39,623 nt of DNA from the NCBI RefSeq assembly GCF_031551385.1, contig NZ_JAVBNS010000007.1, forward strand, positions 1 to 39,623, written 5' to 3'. The notes under the pieces are model-generated. The model did not search any database and had not been told where the DNA came from. It saw only the letters and a program-made list of their open reading frames with translations. Below, in pieces: positions 31,825-39,623 of this stretch; positions within the stretch are counted from its first letter, which is position 1, and every line of letters begins with the position of its first letter. This DNA comes from Anaerosporobacter sp031551385. Its GTDB lineage: Bacteria > Bacillota > Clostridia > Lachnospirales > Lachnospiraceae. The position numbers and the translations under genes were made by a program.

Positions 31825-34687
31825 ATTAGTAAAACAGAGCAGTTGTGCACCAATTATAGTAGAGCCACAGGCAGGTGAGGGAATTCATCGTATTGCCGAG
31901 AAATCAAGACAGGACATAGAGCTTGTAACTGGTGTAAAACCAAGGCTGTTAGAGGAATTGCCAGTAGGGGAGCCATTGGTGGTATTGTATGCAGTGATAG
32001 GGAGTAGTCCATTACTGGAAACGTTGGTGCAACAGGGGAAGCTCGACTTGAGCACAGTAGCAGGGCGACGTGAAACGTATGGCATTCGTATTGTGGAACA
32101 GCCATGGCAGGGAATTGAACGAGCATTGGTTATTTATGGAAGTGAAAAACGAGGACTTATCTATGGTATCTTTTCCCTATCCGAATACATCGGGGTTAGC
32201 CCTCTGGTGTTTTGGGGAGATGCGAAACCAGTTCATCAGGAGGCGTTGGTACTAGACGAACAGGTGGAACAGATTTCAAAAGAACCATCAGTCAAATACA
32301 GAGGATTCTTTATCAATGATGAGTGGCCATGCTTTGGGAATTGGACGATGAATCATTATGGTGGATTCAATGCCAATATGTATGACAAGGTCTTTGAACT
32401 GTTGCTTCGTCTCAAAGGAAATTACCTTTGGCCAGCGATGTGGACGTCTTCCTTTGCACTAGATGGGCCAGGAGAGGAAAATGCCAGATTGGCAGACAGC
32501 TATGGCATCATCCTAGGCAACTCCCACCATGAGCCATGCCTGCGTGCTGGTGAGGAGTGGGATATCTATCGTGGTGAGCAATCGATATACGGCAATGAAT
32601 GGAACTATGTAACAAACAAAAAAGGCTTGCTAAAATACTGGGAAGATGGCTTGAAACGCAGTGGTGGCTATGAAAGCATTATTACCGTCGGTATGCGTGG
32701 AGAGCGTGACAGTATCATGCAAGGACCGCAGTCATTGGCAGATAATATTGCTGTTTTGAAGGATATTATTGAAAACCAAAACCATTTAATCGAGGCGTGT
32801 GAAACGGTCTGTCATAAGAAAATACCGAGGCTTCTGGCTGTCTATAAAGAAGTCGAGCGGTACTTCTATGGCGATGAACATACAATTGGTTTGCGAGAAT
32901 GGGAAGGTCTGGAGAACATTATTTTAATGCTGTGTGAGGATAATTATGGCAATCTACGTGCCCTTCCAGATGAAGCAATGAGACAGCACCAAGGTGGTTA
33001 TGGTATGTATTACCACCTTGATTATCATGGCAGTCCCGTTTCCTATGAATGGATGAACAGCACCCCATTGGTAAGAATCTGGGAGCAAATGACGGAGTGT
33101 TACGAGTATGGAGTACGAGACGTGTGGATGGTCAATGTCGGTGACTTAAAAGGAAATGAGTTTCCGCTGTCTTATTTTTTGACATTGGCATATGATTTTG
33201 AAACATGGGGAACAACAGACACGGACAGTCCGAGAAAATTTACAGCAAAATGGCTAAAGCAGCAGTTTGGTAGCTTGGTTACTGCGGAGCAGTTAGTAGA
33301 ATTGCAGGAAGTGCTGACAGCAGGAATCTATCTGAATAGCTTGCGTAAACCAGAGGCATTAGATGCGTCTGTATATCATCCAGTGAACTATATGGAAGCA
33401 GACCGTATGTTGGCAGAAACAGACCGCTTGCTATCGATGTTAGCACAGATAAAGCAATCGCTTTCTAAAGAGTGCCAGAACGCTTTTTACAGTATGATTG
33501 AATATCCGATACATGCCTCGATGAACCTGATACAAATGCACCTGTATGCGGGAAAAAACGAACATTATGCTAGACAGGGAAAGAAAATCGCCAACCACTT
33601 TGGTGCGTTGGTAACGCAGAGCATCCAGCGAGATAAACAGCTTGGAGAGGAATTTGCCACTGCTTTTGAGGGAAAATGGAGAGGCATGGAACTCGGTAAG
33701 CATGTTGGTTTTCGCAAATGGAACGAAGATGGATGTCGTTATCCATTGCGGATGCAGGTGGAGCTATTTGACCGACCACGTATGGTTGTATCGCGAGCAG
33801 ACAGCACAGATATATGCGTGAAAAATTATGGTCAGCCAGAAGCAATTGAGATTCGTGATTTCTGCTATTCGGGAACGGAGACCGTTACTATCGAAGTGGC
33901 GAATGATGGTGTTGGAGCGCTTACATGTACGGTAGAGATGCCAGATTGCTCATGGCTTGCGGTCGATTGGACCAAAAAATCAATTCAAGAACAAGAGAAA
34001 CTTATCGTATCTGTCAATAAGGACAAATTGCCACTTGAGGAAGAATCTTGCAGCGTATTCCTAGGTGATGGCGATACCGTAGTGGAACTAATTGTTTGTG
34101 GAAAAAAGATTACTATGTTAGATTTGCCACCAATGACATTCTATGAAAAAGACGGCGTGACGATGATGTATGCAAATCATTATGCGGAAATTTTGCCAGC
34201 CGAGAATGCTCGTATCGAAGTGTTAGAAGGGTATGGGAAAACGGGATATGGCTTAAAGGTATTTCCAGAAGACTGGAGTGGAACATCCTCATTACATAGT
34301 ACGGCGGTAACATATCGTGTCTATAATGAACAGACAGGCGATTATCAGCTAGAAATCTGGTCAGCACCAGTGAATCCACTAACACCAACAGGTAGATTGT
34401 ATTTTGGTATTGAAGTAAATGGGCAGACTCTAGCGGAAAGAATCCCATCCGTTTCAGCAAGCTATCAGTCTGGTGACCCCGATAACGCAGAGTGGAGTGA
34501 TGGTGTGTTGAATCAGATTCGGATTAGTAAGGTCAAACTATCATTGGTAGCTGGTGTAAATGAAATTACAATTCACATGATGGATCTGGGATTTGTATTA
34601 GAAGGATTGCTTTTGTGTAGAGATGATAGAACTATCTTGCCATCCTATTTGGGACCGAATGAAAATACATATCAGAAAAACTGTTAA
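31805..34687 (+). CDS. Xylan alpha-1,2-glucuronidase, glycoside hydrolase family 115
   Basis: A 960-residue intracellular enzyme that removes (4-O-methyl)glucuronic acid side groups from xylan or its oligosaccharides. Family features: an N-terminal GH20-like domain (EKSRQDIELVTG, VIYGSEKRGLIYGIFSLSEY); then the catalytic barrel starting KYRGFFINDEWPCFGNWT, with LRLKGNYLWPAMWTSSF, GNSHHEPCLRAGEEW and VGMRGERDSIMQ; a helical middle region; and a C-terminal domain beginning around DLPPMTFYEKDGVTMMYANH, typical of GH115. Its length fits the family (about 950). There is no signal peptide, so it works after uptake. ATG 31805 has GAGGG five bases upstream; ATG 31793 in the same frame is possible. 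A large hairpin and the second two-component system follow. Confidence 0.94.
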   Translation: MGRKTFELVKQSSCAPIIVEPQAGEGIHRIAEKSRQDIELVTGVKPRLLEELPVGEPLVVLYAVIGSSPLLETLVQQGKLDLSTVAGRRETYGIRIVEQPWQGIERALVIYGSEKRGLIYGIFSLSEYIGVSPLVFWGDAKPVHQEALVLDEQVEQISKEPSVKYRGFFINDEWPCFGNWTMNHYGGFNANMYDKVFELLLRLKGNYLWPAMWTSSFALDGPGEENARLADSYGIILGNSHHEPCLRAGEEWDIYRGEQSIYGNEWNYVTNKKGLLKYWEDGLKRSGGYESIITVGMRGERDSIMQGPQSLADNIAVLKDIIENQNHLIEACETVCHKKIPRLLAVYKEVERYFYGDEHTIGLREWEGLENIILMLCEDNYGNLRALPDEAMRQHQGGYGMYYHLDYHGSPVSYEWMNSTPLVRIWEQMTECYEYGVRDVWMVNVGDLKGNEFPLSYFLTLAYDFETWGTTDTDSPRKFTAKWLKQQFGSLVTAEQLVELQEVLTAGIYLNSLRKPEALDASVYHPVNYMEADRMLAETDRLLSMLAQIKQSLSKECQNAFYSMIEYPIHASMNLIQMHLYAGKNEHYARQGKKIANHFGALVTQSIQRDKQLGEEFATAFEGKWRGMELGKHVGFRKWNEDGCRYPLRMQVELFDRPRMVVSRADSTDICVKNYGQPEAIEIRDFCYSGTETVTIEVANDGVGALTCTVEMPDCSWLAVDWTKKSIQEQEKLIVSVNKDKLPLEEESCSVFLGDGDTVVELIVCGKKITMLDLPPMTFYEKDGVTMMYANHYAEILPAENARIEVLEGYGKTGYGLKVFPEDWSGTSSLHSTAVTYRVYNEQTGDYQLEIWSAPVNPLTPTGRLYFGIEVNGQTLAERIPSVSASYQSGDPDNAEWSDGVLNQIRISKVKLSLVAGVNEITIHMMDLGFVLEGLLLCRDDRTILPSYLGPNENTYQKNC

Positions 34688-34733
34688 GCATAGAAAGATA
34701 AGCGAAAGTATGATAAAATAAAAATTATGATGT

Positions 34734-34788
34734 GGGTCTCAAAGTCATACTTTTTCATGCAAGCATGAAACGTATGACCTTTTGACCC
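34734..34788 (+). promoter_or_regulatory. 55-base hairpin ahead of the second sensor kinase gene
   Basis: The arms GGGTC...TCATAC...TTTCATGC and GCATGAAA...GTATGA...GACCC pair over roughly 23 positions with small bulges around a two-base centre near 34761. No T-run follows. Immediately after it comes a second small palindrome, TTGTAT-CAAATT-ATACAA (34789-34806). The hairpin lies between GH115 and the kinase gene. It may partially terminate or stabilise the hydrolase mRNA, or regulate the kinase. Confidence 0.55.
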
Positions 34789-34822
34789 TTGTATCAAATT
34801 ATACAAATAGTTCAAAATGATT

Positions 34823-34861
34823 GGAGGGAAGTCGAGACGAAGTCTGCTCGACAACAACATG
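34823..34861 (+). promoter_or_regulatory. Shine-Dalgarno separated from ATG by a hairpin
   Basis: GGAGGG (34823-34828) is the only ribosome site near the kinase start but lies 30 bases before ATG 34859. Between them 34831-34852 can fold into a compact hairpin (GTCGAG with CTCGAC, or an eight-pair version with a GAA loop). Folding would leave two bases before it and six after it, an effective spacing of eight. No start codon lies at the ordinary distance, and ATG 34817 has no site of its own. Confidence 0.5.
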
Positions 34862-36622
34862 AAGAAACTATGGCAGCGATTTGAGGAATATCTTGATAAT
34901 TATAATATAAAAATGAAGCTGTTGATTTTGTATGTCATCTGCGTGCTTCTTCCACTGATTGTGACGGATAGTGTAATTATCTATACGGTTATTCAATCTG
35001 CGCAATTGTCACGCCAGCATAACATGGAGAATATTTCTGGTGCGGTTTCCTACAGCTTTTTTAACAGTATCGACAATGCCTCACGAATTGGCAAAAGCAT
35101 CTATACGAATCGATATGTTGATCAGTTCTTGGAGACGGAATATGAGTCACCATTAGATTATGTTACAAGTCGTCAGTCTTTTATGAAGGATACCTTATTT
35201 GACAGCGGTTTTGGGTTGGATAGTACGCTGATTACGATGTATTCGGATAATGAGACAATTGTTAGTGGTGGCGAATTTGATAAAATTTCATCAGTATCAA
35301 ACAGTAAGTGGTATCAATATCTGCAGGAATCGGGACGTGACCAGATTTTGTGTTTCTATTACGATGACAGTAAGAGTCCCGCGGTGAGTGCCAAACGAAA
35401 AATCGTATTTGTTCGTAAGTTGAATTTCTTTAATAGCCATAGAGAGAAGTTGATAAAGCTAGAAATCGATTATAGCAAAATGGTTCGTAACCTTGTAGAG
35501 ATGAATTATGATGTGCCAATTTATATTTGCCTTGATGGTAAGGTGATGTTGTCAAATACAGGAAGTTCTAGTATTGTTCGGGATTTTGAAACATTTACAA
35601 GGAAAGCGGAGGTTGGTTATGTCGAAGATGTAAGCTTGTATGGATTGGATTTGAAAATCTATGTGTTGAATCCAAAGGTGATGGCGTTAACCGAAATCTC
35701 GTCCAATCTACCAGTTATCTTGCTACTTATTGTTGTAAATGTAGTATTGCCATTAATCCTAGTGCGTGAGATTAACCATTCTTTTACGACTAGATTACGT
35801 GAGTTAAGTTGTGTCTTTGAATGTGTCGAGGATGAAAAGCTGGTAGAGATCAAGACGGTTCGTGGCAAGGATGAGATCGGTAGCCTGATGCGCAACTATA
35901 ATAGGATGGCAGTACGAACCAATGATTTGATTCAGACCGTTTATTTAGACAAGCTACGTGAGCAGGAGATTAATATTGCCAAGCAAAAAGCTGAACTGCT
36001 GGCATTGCATAGTCAGATTAACCCACACTTCATGTTTAATGCTTTAGAGAGCATCCGTATGCACAGTATCTTAAAAAAAGAATTTGAGACAGCGGAAATG
36101 GTAGAACGACTGGCCATCATGGAGCGACAGAATGTTGAGTGGGGAAATGACTCGGTCGAGATTTGTCGTGAAATGGAATTTGTGAAGGCGTATTTGGAGA
36201 TTCAAAAATATCGTTTTGGTGACAGGCTTTCTTATATGCTTGATGTGGAACCAGAATTTTACGAATACAGGATACCGAAACTAACTGTCGTAACCTTCGT
36301 GGAAAATGCTTGTGTGCATGGGATTGAGAGTAAGACGGCACCAGGATGGATTTTTGTAAGGGTATTTCGGGAACAGGAGAATATGTGTCTGGAAATTGAG
36401 GACACGGGTGGCGGTATGGAAGAATCATTTATGGAAGAGTTATATGATAAGATGGTGAATGCCAGCATTGAACGATTGCAGGATAAGGGACGAGTGGGAA
36501 TTATCAATGCTTGTCTGCGGTTAAAAATGGTTACAAATGAGGAAGTGAGATTCGAGCTTGAAGGTGAAAAAGGAATGGGAACGACAGTACGAATCTGGAT
36601 ACCACTTGATTATTGTGGATAA
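34859..36622 (+). CDS. YesM-type sensor histidine kinase of the xylan locus
   Basis: A 587-residue membrane kinase. Helix 1 is at residues ~20-45 (LLILYVICVLLPLIVTDSVI), followed by an extracytoplasmic Cache-like sensor of about 240 residues and helix 2 at ~282-305 (PVILLLIVVNVVLPLILV). A HAMP linker, the His_kinase domain with HSQINPHFMFNALESI (phosphoacceptor His) and an HATPase domain with VENACVHG and DTGGGME complete it. The start is ATG 34859, since MKKLWQRFEEYL is the natural N-terminus; ATG 34817 would add 14 residues. It pairs with the regulator 38 bases downstream and, by position between xylan enzymes and a sugar-binding protein, probably senses xylo-oligosaccharides. Confidence 0.93.
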   Translation: MKKLWQRFEEYLDNYNIKMKLLILYVICVLLPLIVTDSVIIYTVIQSAQLSRQHNMENISGAVSYSFFNSIDNASRIGKSIYTNRYVDQFLETEYESPLDYVTSRQSFMKDTLFDSGFGLDSTLITMYSDNETIVSGGEFDKISSVSNSKWYQYLQESGRDQILCFYYDDSKSPAVSAKRKIVFVRKLNFFNSHREKLIKLEIDYSKMVRNLVEMNYDVPIYICLDGKVMLSNTGSSSIVRDFETFTRKAEVGYVEDVSLYGLDLKIYVLNPKVMALTEISSNLPVILLLIVVNVVLPLILVREINHSFTTRLRELSCVFECVEDEKLVEIKTVRGKDEIGSLMRNYNRMAVRTNDLIQTVYLDKLREQEINIAKQKAELLALHSQINPHFMFNALESIRMHSILKKEFETAEMVERLAIMERQNVEWGNDSVEICREMEFVKAYLEIQKYRFGDRLSYMLDVEPEFYEYRIPKLTVVTFVENACVHGIESKTAPGWIFVRVFREQENMCLEIEDTGGGMEESFMEELYDKMVNASIERLQDKGRVGIINACLRLKMVTNEEVRFELEGEKGMGTTVRIWIPLDYCG

Positions 36623-36660
36623 GGGCGTGTTTAAAACAAGCCCTAGGGAAGGGGATAAGT

Positions 36661-38259
36661 ATGCTTCGAGTATTATTGGTGGATGATGAACCGTTTATAT
36701 TACAAGGATTAACAGTACTAATTGACTGGCAGAAGGAGGGCTTTGAAATCGCTGGAACAGCGGCAAATGGCGAGGAAGCTTTGGAATTCTTGCGGGAACA
36801 AAAGGTGGATTTGATTATTGCGGATATTCGGATGCCGATTATGACTGGGTTGGAGCTGTTGGCGAAAATCCGAGGCGAGAAGCTGTCAGATGCTTATTTT
36901 GTTATTCTAAGTGGTTATGCAGAATTTTCTTATGCACAGGAGGCGATTCGCTATGAATGTACGGATTATATCCTAAAACCCGTTGAGCGTGAAGGACTGT
37001 TGATGCTGTTGCGAAATGTAAATCAAAAGAATACCTATGTTGAACAGGAAAAACTGAGCAGTCGTGAAATGGAACGAGCATATTTGGCAAGAAACAGTAT
37101 TGCAATAATCCAAGGCAAATTCGATAACCTTAATCTTGAATATGTTAGAAAGCATATGCATCTATCAGAACAGGTTCGCTATATTGAAATCGAATTGGAT
37201 TGTCCAGAGGCAGAAGAAGAGAATACCGATGAGGATAAACGGGAATGTCAGCGTAAACTCTATCAGGCATGTCTTGACTTTTTGGAAGAGGATGGCGGAC
37301 ATTGTGTCTTTGATGTGTCCGGTCATGAGAAAATCTATGATATTGGATTCGTATATTGTGCATATATGGCGGAGAGTCGTGAGCTAAGTGAAAAGGAATA
37401 CCTCGAACAGTTTTTGAATTATATACAGGGAATTATTCATGTACCAGTGATTATGCTGGTTGGCAAGCAGGTGGTCGATATCGCCAATGTAGCGAAGTCC
37501 TATCACACTACCTGCATTCTGCGTTCCTTACAAGGCTTTCGAGCAAAGAAACAGATTTACTATTATGAAGAAGAGATGCAGGTAACCAGCAGTGGTACGG
37601 TATTATGTGAGAATAGTCTCGACCAGTTGTTACTAGCAGTAGAACAAAATGACCGCACGATGATTCGAAAGAGCATCGATTTATTCTACGAAGAAATGCA
37701 GCAGATGGGGCTGACTGCAGATACGATGACTTTAAACATCAACTATCTATTGTTTCGCCTAATCCATCTGGCAACGAAGCAGGATGATGGTGTAGATCAA
37801 GAAGAGATTATGCGTTTGATTAGTGAAAGTACCTTTATGGAAGGAATTGAACGTGGCAGTAAGGCACATTTGACGCGCTTTGCTTGTGAGTACGCTGATT
37901 ATATCGAACAGCTACGCAAGAATGTATCACGTGGGGTTTTAGCTGATATTGAAAAAGAGATTCGCGAGCATTATAGTGAGAATCTTACACTTAAGGGATT
38001 AAGTGAAAAGTATTATGTTAACAGTGCCTACTTAGGACAGATGTTTCGCAAGAAATATGGTCAGTCATTTAAAGATTATCTGAATATATATCGTATAGAA
38101 ACAGCGGCACTCAAGCTGATTCGTACCAATGAAAAGATATATCAGATTGCCGAAGGTGTTGGGTATCATGATTTAGACTATTTTGTGAATCGATTTATAC
38201 AGGTAAAAGGCTGTACACCGGCGAAATTCAGACGGCAGGCGCAGCTAAAACAGGAATAG
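36661..38259 (+). CDS. YesN-type response regulator of the xylan locus
   Basis: A 532-residue regulator. The receiver domain (1-120) has D8-D9, phosphoacceptor D55 (IIADIRMP), ILSGYAEFSYAQ and K106 (ILKPVE). A long middle domain (~130-410) with helical and mixed segments is usual for YesN proteins. The C-terminal AraC double helix-turn-helix (~435-530) includes YYVNSAYLGQMFRKKYGQSF and ends GCTPAKFRRQ. ATG 36661 follows AAGGGG and is preferred to an in-frame start at 36613 inside the kinase gene. A small stem (AGGGC 36622-36626 / GCCCT 36640-36644) lies in the gap between kinase and regulator. It likely activates the promoters of the xylanase, the 23434 operon and the binding protein at 38397; no shared binding site could be confirmed by eye. 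Confidence 0.94.
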   Translation: MLRVLLVDDEPFILQGLTVLIDWQKEGFEIAGTAANGEEALEFLREQKVDLIIADIRMPIMTGLELLAKIRGEKLSDAYFVILSGYAEFSYAQEAIRYECTDYILKPVEREGLLMLLRNVNQKNTYVEQEKLSSREMERAYLARNSIAIIQGKFDNLNLEYVRKHMHLSEQVRYIEIELDCPEAEEENTDEDKRECQRKLYQACLDFLEEDGGHCVFDVSGHEKIYDIGFVYCAYMAESRELSEKEYLEQFLNYIQGIIHVPVIMLVGKQVVDIANVAKSYHTTCILRSLQGFRAKKQIYYYEEEMQVTSSGTVLCENSLDQLLLAVEQNDRTMIRKSIDLFYEEMQQMGLTADTMTLNINYLLFRLIHLATKQDDGVDQEEIMRLISESTFMEGIERGSKAHLTRFACEYADYIEQLRKNVSRGVLADIEKEIREHYSENLTLKGLSEKYYVNSAYLGQMFRKKYGQSFKDYLNIYRIETAALKLIRTNEKIYQIAEGVGYHDLDYFVNRFIQVKGCTPAKFRRQAQLKQE

Positions 38260-38270
38260 ATATATGGACG

Positions 38271-38322
38271 AAAAAACCCGATAAAGTATGGAATTTTTAT
38301 TCTATACTTTATCGGGTTTTTT
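38271..38322 (+). terminator. Strong intrinsic terminator after the response regulator
   Basis: AAAAAACCCGATAAAGTAT pairs with ATACTTTATCGGGTTTTTT around a short AT loop with inner GAAT/ATTC pairing. The symmetrical A-run and T-run make it effective in both directions. It isolates the two-component operon from the next transporter operon. Confidence 0.92.
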
Positions 38323-38338
38323 CCTATAGTTCTCCCGA

Positions 38339-38366
38339 TTGTTTGGAATCTCAAATCCGATATAAT
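38339..38366 (+). promoter_or_regulatory. Promoter of the second sugar-binding lipoprotein
   Basis: TTGTTT (38339-38344), a 16-base spacer and a perfect TATAAT (38361-38366) are followed by a short leader and GGGAGG (38383-38388) eight bases before ATG. The weak -35 fits an activator-dependent promoter, presumably of the YesN-type regulator upstream. Confidence 0.65.
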
Positions 38367-38396
38367 TAACTTATAAAACAAAGGGAGGTATTACAT

Positions 38397-39623
38397 ATGA
38401 AATTAAAAAGAATTGCAGCAATGATGCTAGCTATGTCAATGATGGTATCAGCACTAGCTGGCTGTGGTAGTAGCAACAAAGGAAACAACACAAAACAAGC
38501 AAGTGGAACAGAGAGCAACAGCAAGGGTGACAGCAAAGGTGACAGCGATGGGGAGAATAATGTAAAGATAAAAGAATTTACCGCATTTTTCGCAGTGCCA
38601 GGTTCTGAGATTAACGATGACAATGAAGTACAAGAAAAAATTGCTCAGATTACAGGCGCAAAAGTAACAGAAGTATGGTTAACTGGTCAGACAGCAGAAG
38701 AAGCAGTTGGAACAATGATTGCTGGTGGGGAATATCCAGACTTCATCGATGGTGGAGATGGTATGAAACAGCTTTATGATGCTGGTGCATTAGTAGCACT
38801 TGATGATTATATTGACAAGTATCCAAACATTAAAGAATTCTTCACAGAGGAAGAATGGGATAAATTACGTCAGGATGATGGACACATCTATTGGATTCAA
38901 CAGTTTGGTAACATCTATGGCGAAGAAAAAGCAACAACACATAATGACGAAGCATTTTGGATTCAAACAAGAGTATTAAAATGGGCAGGATATCCAACAG
39001 TTAGAACGATGGATCAGTACTTTGATTTGATTGAAGCATATAATGAAGCAAATCCAACACTTGATGGGGAAACGAAAAACATTCCATATACAATTCTTTG
39101 TGATGACTGGCGTTACTTCTGTTTGGAAAATGCACCTGAATTCTTAGATGGTTATCCAAATGATGGTTCTGTTATCGTTGATCCAAAAGAGTTGAAGGTT
39201 ATTGATTACAATACAACACCAACAGCGAAAAAATATTTCGAGAAATTAAATGAAGAGTATCAAAAGGGTATCGTTGACCCAGAATCATTTACCCAGTCTT
39301 ATGATGAGTATATTTCTAAGCTTTCAACTGGTCGTGTACTTGGTATGATTGACCAATGGTGGGATTTTGCATATAACGTAAATGATTCATTAAAACAGCA
39401 AGGACTTGATTTAGAAGGATGTAACTATGTTCCACTACCAATTACAATTAGTGAAGATGTGAAAAACCAATGGCATTGTTCTGGTGGAATTTTAAATGTA
39501 GCAAGTGGTTTAGGAATTACAACGAGCTGTAAAGACGTTGAAGGTGCATTACAATTCATCAATGACTTACTTGGTCAAGAAGCTCATGATTTACGTTTCT
39601 GGGGTGAACCAGATGTTGATTAC
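38397..39623 (+). CDS. Sugar ABC transporter substrate-binding lipoprotein (3' end outside window)
   Basis: The frame is open from ATG 38397 to the last base, 409 codons, so the gene runs past the right edge. A lipoprotein signal with several Met residues ends in LAGC (Cys ~23), followed by a Ser/Asn/Lys/Asp-rich linker. The mature part (FTAFFAVPGSEINDDNEVQE onward) has features of large extracellular solute-binding proteins of the LipO/YtcQ kind that partner YesMN-type regulation: IAGGEYPDFIDGGDGMKQLY, LVALDDYIDKYPNIKEFF and DGHIYWIQQFGNIYGEEK. It stands directly downstream of the xylan two-component system. It probably imports long xylo-oligosaccharides, with permease genes expected just outside the window; that is inference. 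Confidence 0.93.
   Translation, partial: MKLKRIAAMMLAMSMMVSALAGCGSSNKGNNTKQASGTESNSKGDSKGDSDGENNVKIKEFTAFFAVPGSEINDDNEVQEKIAQITGAKVTEVWLTGQTAEEAVGTMIAGGEYPDFIDGGDGMKQLYDAGALVALDDYIDKYPNIKEFFTEEEWDKLRQDDGHIYWIQQFGNIYGEEKATTHNDEAFWIQTRVLKWAGYPTVRTMDQYFDLIEAYNEANPTLDGETKNIPYTILCDDWRYFCLENAPEFLDGYPNDGSVIVDPKELKVIDYNTTPTAKKYFEKLNEEYQKGIVDPESFTQSYDEYISKLSTGRVLGMIDQWWDFAYNVNDSLKQQGLDLEGCNYVPLPITISEDVKNQWHCSGGILNVASGLGITTSCKDVEGALQFINDLLGQEAHDLRFWGEPDVDY

Noticed and set aside
1..39623. CRISPR arrays, tRNA and rRNA genes
   Set aside because: No regularly spaced direct repeats, no cloverleaf-like sequences and no rRNA-like stretches were seen on either strand.

Overview
The window looks like chromosome of a low-GC, motile, plant-polysaccharide-degrading member of the Firmicutes, most likely a Lachnospiraceae relative of Lachnoclostridium phytofermentans. 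This rests on AT-rich base composition, strong AGGAGG ribosome sites, YesM/YesN-type two-component systems beside family 1 sugar-binding lipoproteins, many glycoside hydrolases, and a clostridial-style flagellin. The assignment is inference; no rRNA or other marker gene is present.

Layout. 1-6543: a YesM-type kinase (cut by the left edge), its AraC-type response regulator, a chloramphenicol-phosphotransferase-like kinase, then a sugar ABC transporter (binding protein and two permeases, no ATPase). 6544-10773: an accessory block framed by two palindromic elements. The first is 384 bp and symmetric about one point (6581-6964); the second is about 97 bp and MITE-like (10628-10724). Between them are an Rpn-nuclease C-terminal remnant, a tiny membrane protein, a Mor-like regulator with a nucleotidyltransferase-like protein, and an orphan HipA-like kinase. 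10774-16553: a GH42 beta-galactosidase, a divergent AraC regulator and a GH2 beta-mannosidase, which suits intracellular breakdown of galacto(gluco)mannan oligosaccharides.

16667-21940 is the most unusual part: a small unrecognised protein, a B12-type radical SAM RiPP C-methyltransferase, a PoyD-like radical SAM peptide epimerase and a nitrile-hydratase-leader (proteusin) precursor with a duplicated leader segment and a Val/Ala/Gly-rich tail. A compact divergent flagellin follows directly, closed by a strong terminator. This is a polytheonamide-type RiPP system in a flagellated Firmicute, with no export or protease gene in view. A membrane metallophosphoesterase follows.

23434-39623 is a xylan-utilisation locus. 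It holds a CE1-like esterase, a GH43 enzyme, a very large secreted modular GH10 xylanase, an SGNH/sialate-type esterase, a GH115 alpha-glucuronidase, a second YesM/YesN pair and the start of a second sugar-binding lipoprotein (cut by the right edge). Only the xylanase and the binding protein carry export signals. The evident plan is to cut xylan outside, import decorated oligosaccharides, and strip acetyl, glucuronosyl and side-chain groups inside. Several long hairpins without U-tracts sit inside these operons, and the second kinase gene has a Shine-Dalgarno site separated from its ATG by a small hairpin.

No tRNA, rRNA, CRISPR array or complete insertion sequence was seen.
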